DNA from: Thermoplasmata archaeon
GTDB taxonomy: Archaea; Thermoplasmatota; DTKX01; GCA-020343715
DNA length: 6,204 bases
Direction of reading: 5' to 3'
Assembly (NCBI GenBank): GCA_020343715.1
Contig: CP070808.1
Coordinates: 1,414,349-1,420,552, forward strand
Positions 5,623-6,204 of the stretch are shown in pieces. Position numbers and translations under genes: made by a program. Every line of letters starts with the position of its first letter. Position 1 is the first letter of the stretch. The notes below the pieces were generated by a model that was not told the DNA's origin, did not search any database, and saw nothing but the letters and a program-made list of their open reading frames with translations.

Positions 5623-6204
5623 TCACATCTCGATGTCCGTCTTGATGAGGGCGAAGCCAAGGTTGAAGAACTGGACGTTCTTGATCCCCAAGAAGATGGT
5701 GGTGTCGTCGACTATCGTGAGGTTGAAGTCGGTGACGGGGGTCATGCCGGCCTCGATGAGGGTGTTGTTGAAGAACCTGGACCAGGCGGTGGTGTACTCC
5801 GTTATCATGGTCAGGTTCAGCCAGTCCGGGTCGGGGAACAGGTGGGACGCCGACGTGTAGGTGACAAGCTGGGTCTGGAACAGGATGGTTGAGGTGCCCT
5901 GGATGGACGTCTCGATGCCCGATATGGTGATGAACACCCAATCGACCTTCACGACGGGTCCGAACTTCTCCACCGTCAGCTGGGGTCCGATGCGGAGGAC
6001 CTCGCCTTCGCCCTGGTCGAGGATGATGGCGCCGTTCTCGTAGGCGATCTCCTGGTTGACGTAGTACCTGTTGTTGGTCTGGTACTTCATGCCACCGGTG
6101 CAGGTGACGTTCACCGCCCCGGTGGAGTTGCGCACGTTGCAGTAGTACTCCAGCTCGTCGTCGCGGAAGTGGTTGATAGAGAAGGTGCCCGAGCTGTCGG
6201 AGCC
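5623..6204 (-). CDS. Secreted pilin-like archaeal protein, C-terminal part
   Basis: The reading frame is open from the right window edge (6204) to a TGA at 5623-5625, so 193 C-terminal residues are visible and the start is outside. A GTG at 6135 is in frame, but the frame reads through it coherently, so it is not the start. The protein is rich in beta-strand-type residues. It has five N-x-S/T sequons and two cysteines (visible residues 22 and 35) that could form a disulfide. A segment reading NRYYVNQEIAYENGAIILDQ is followed by a hydrophobic strand and an aromatic stretch around TTAWSRFFNN. From memory this resembles archaeal exported pilin-like proteins of unknown function (the DUF7289 type known from haloarchaea), whose N-terminal helix would lie outside the window. 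No transmembrane helix is present in the visible part. The gene converges with the large one. Confidence 0.75.
   Translation of the reverse strand, partial: GSDSSGTFSINHFRDDELEYYCNVRNSTGAVNVTCTGGMKYQTNNRYYVNQEIAYENGAIILDQGEGEVLRIGPQLTVEKFGPVVKVDWVFITISGIETSIQGTSTILFQTQLVTYTSASHLFPDPDWLNLTMITEYTTAWSRFFNNTLIEAGMTPVTDFNLTIVDDTTIFLGIKNVQFFNLGFALIKTDIEM

Noticed and set aside
5361..5645. 94-codon plus-strand frame in the convergent spacer
   Set aside because: It has no ribosome-binding site and an unremarkable composition, resembles no known protein, and runs over the end of the minus-strand gene.

Overview
The window looks like archaeal DNA, most probably from a Thermoplasmatota lineage with a GC-rich genome, such as Methanomassiliicoccales or a relative. 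The evidence is an archaeal-type TATA box with a purine-rich ribosome-binding region, strong G/C preference at third codon positions, a giant secreted CARDB-type protein with cytosolic zinc ribbons after its membrane anchor, and a neighbouring secreted protein that resembles archaeal pilin-like proteins. The lineage is inferred from protein style; there is no marker gene in the window.

Layout: positions 1-203 are a regulatory or intergenic leader. It holds two GC-rich stem-loops (1-20, 33-55), a pair of 8-bp direct repeats (55-73), a 10-bp palindrome (79-88), a TATA box (105-112), a leader hairpin (140-165) and a Shine-Dalgarno-like stretch (189-200). Positions 204-5330 (+) are one very large gene of 1708 codons, which fills most of the window. 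Positions 5331-5622 are a non-coding convergent spacer with a candidate terminator for each flanking gene. Positions 5623-6204 (-) are the 3' part of a second gene whose start lies beyond the right edge.

The large gene encodes a type I membrane protein. In order it has a signal peptide, two CARDB-like beta-sandwich domains, a duplicated module (beta-helix-like stretch followed by a carboxypeptidase-regulatory/Ig-like domain, present twice), two more Ig-like domains, one transmembrane helix, two tandem CxxC...CxxC zinc ribbons, a basic patch, a long acidic Pro/Glu-rich linker and a third zinc ribbon at the extreme C-terminus. At least 20 N-glycosylation sequons lie in the ectodomain.

The two genes are convergent and therefore not co-transcribed, but both products appear to be exported, glycosylatable surface proteins, so the window reads as part of a cell-envelope locus. 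No RNA gene, CRISPR array, transposase or recombinase was seen. The most notable item is the large protein itself: a big adhesin-like ectodomain joined through one membrane helix to a zinc-ribbon and acidic-tail cytosolic region. This could be a surface sensor or a cell-surface-to-cytosol tether, but its function is not known from the sequence.
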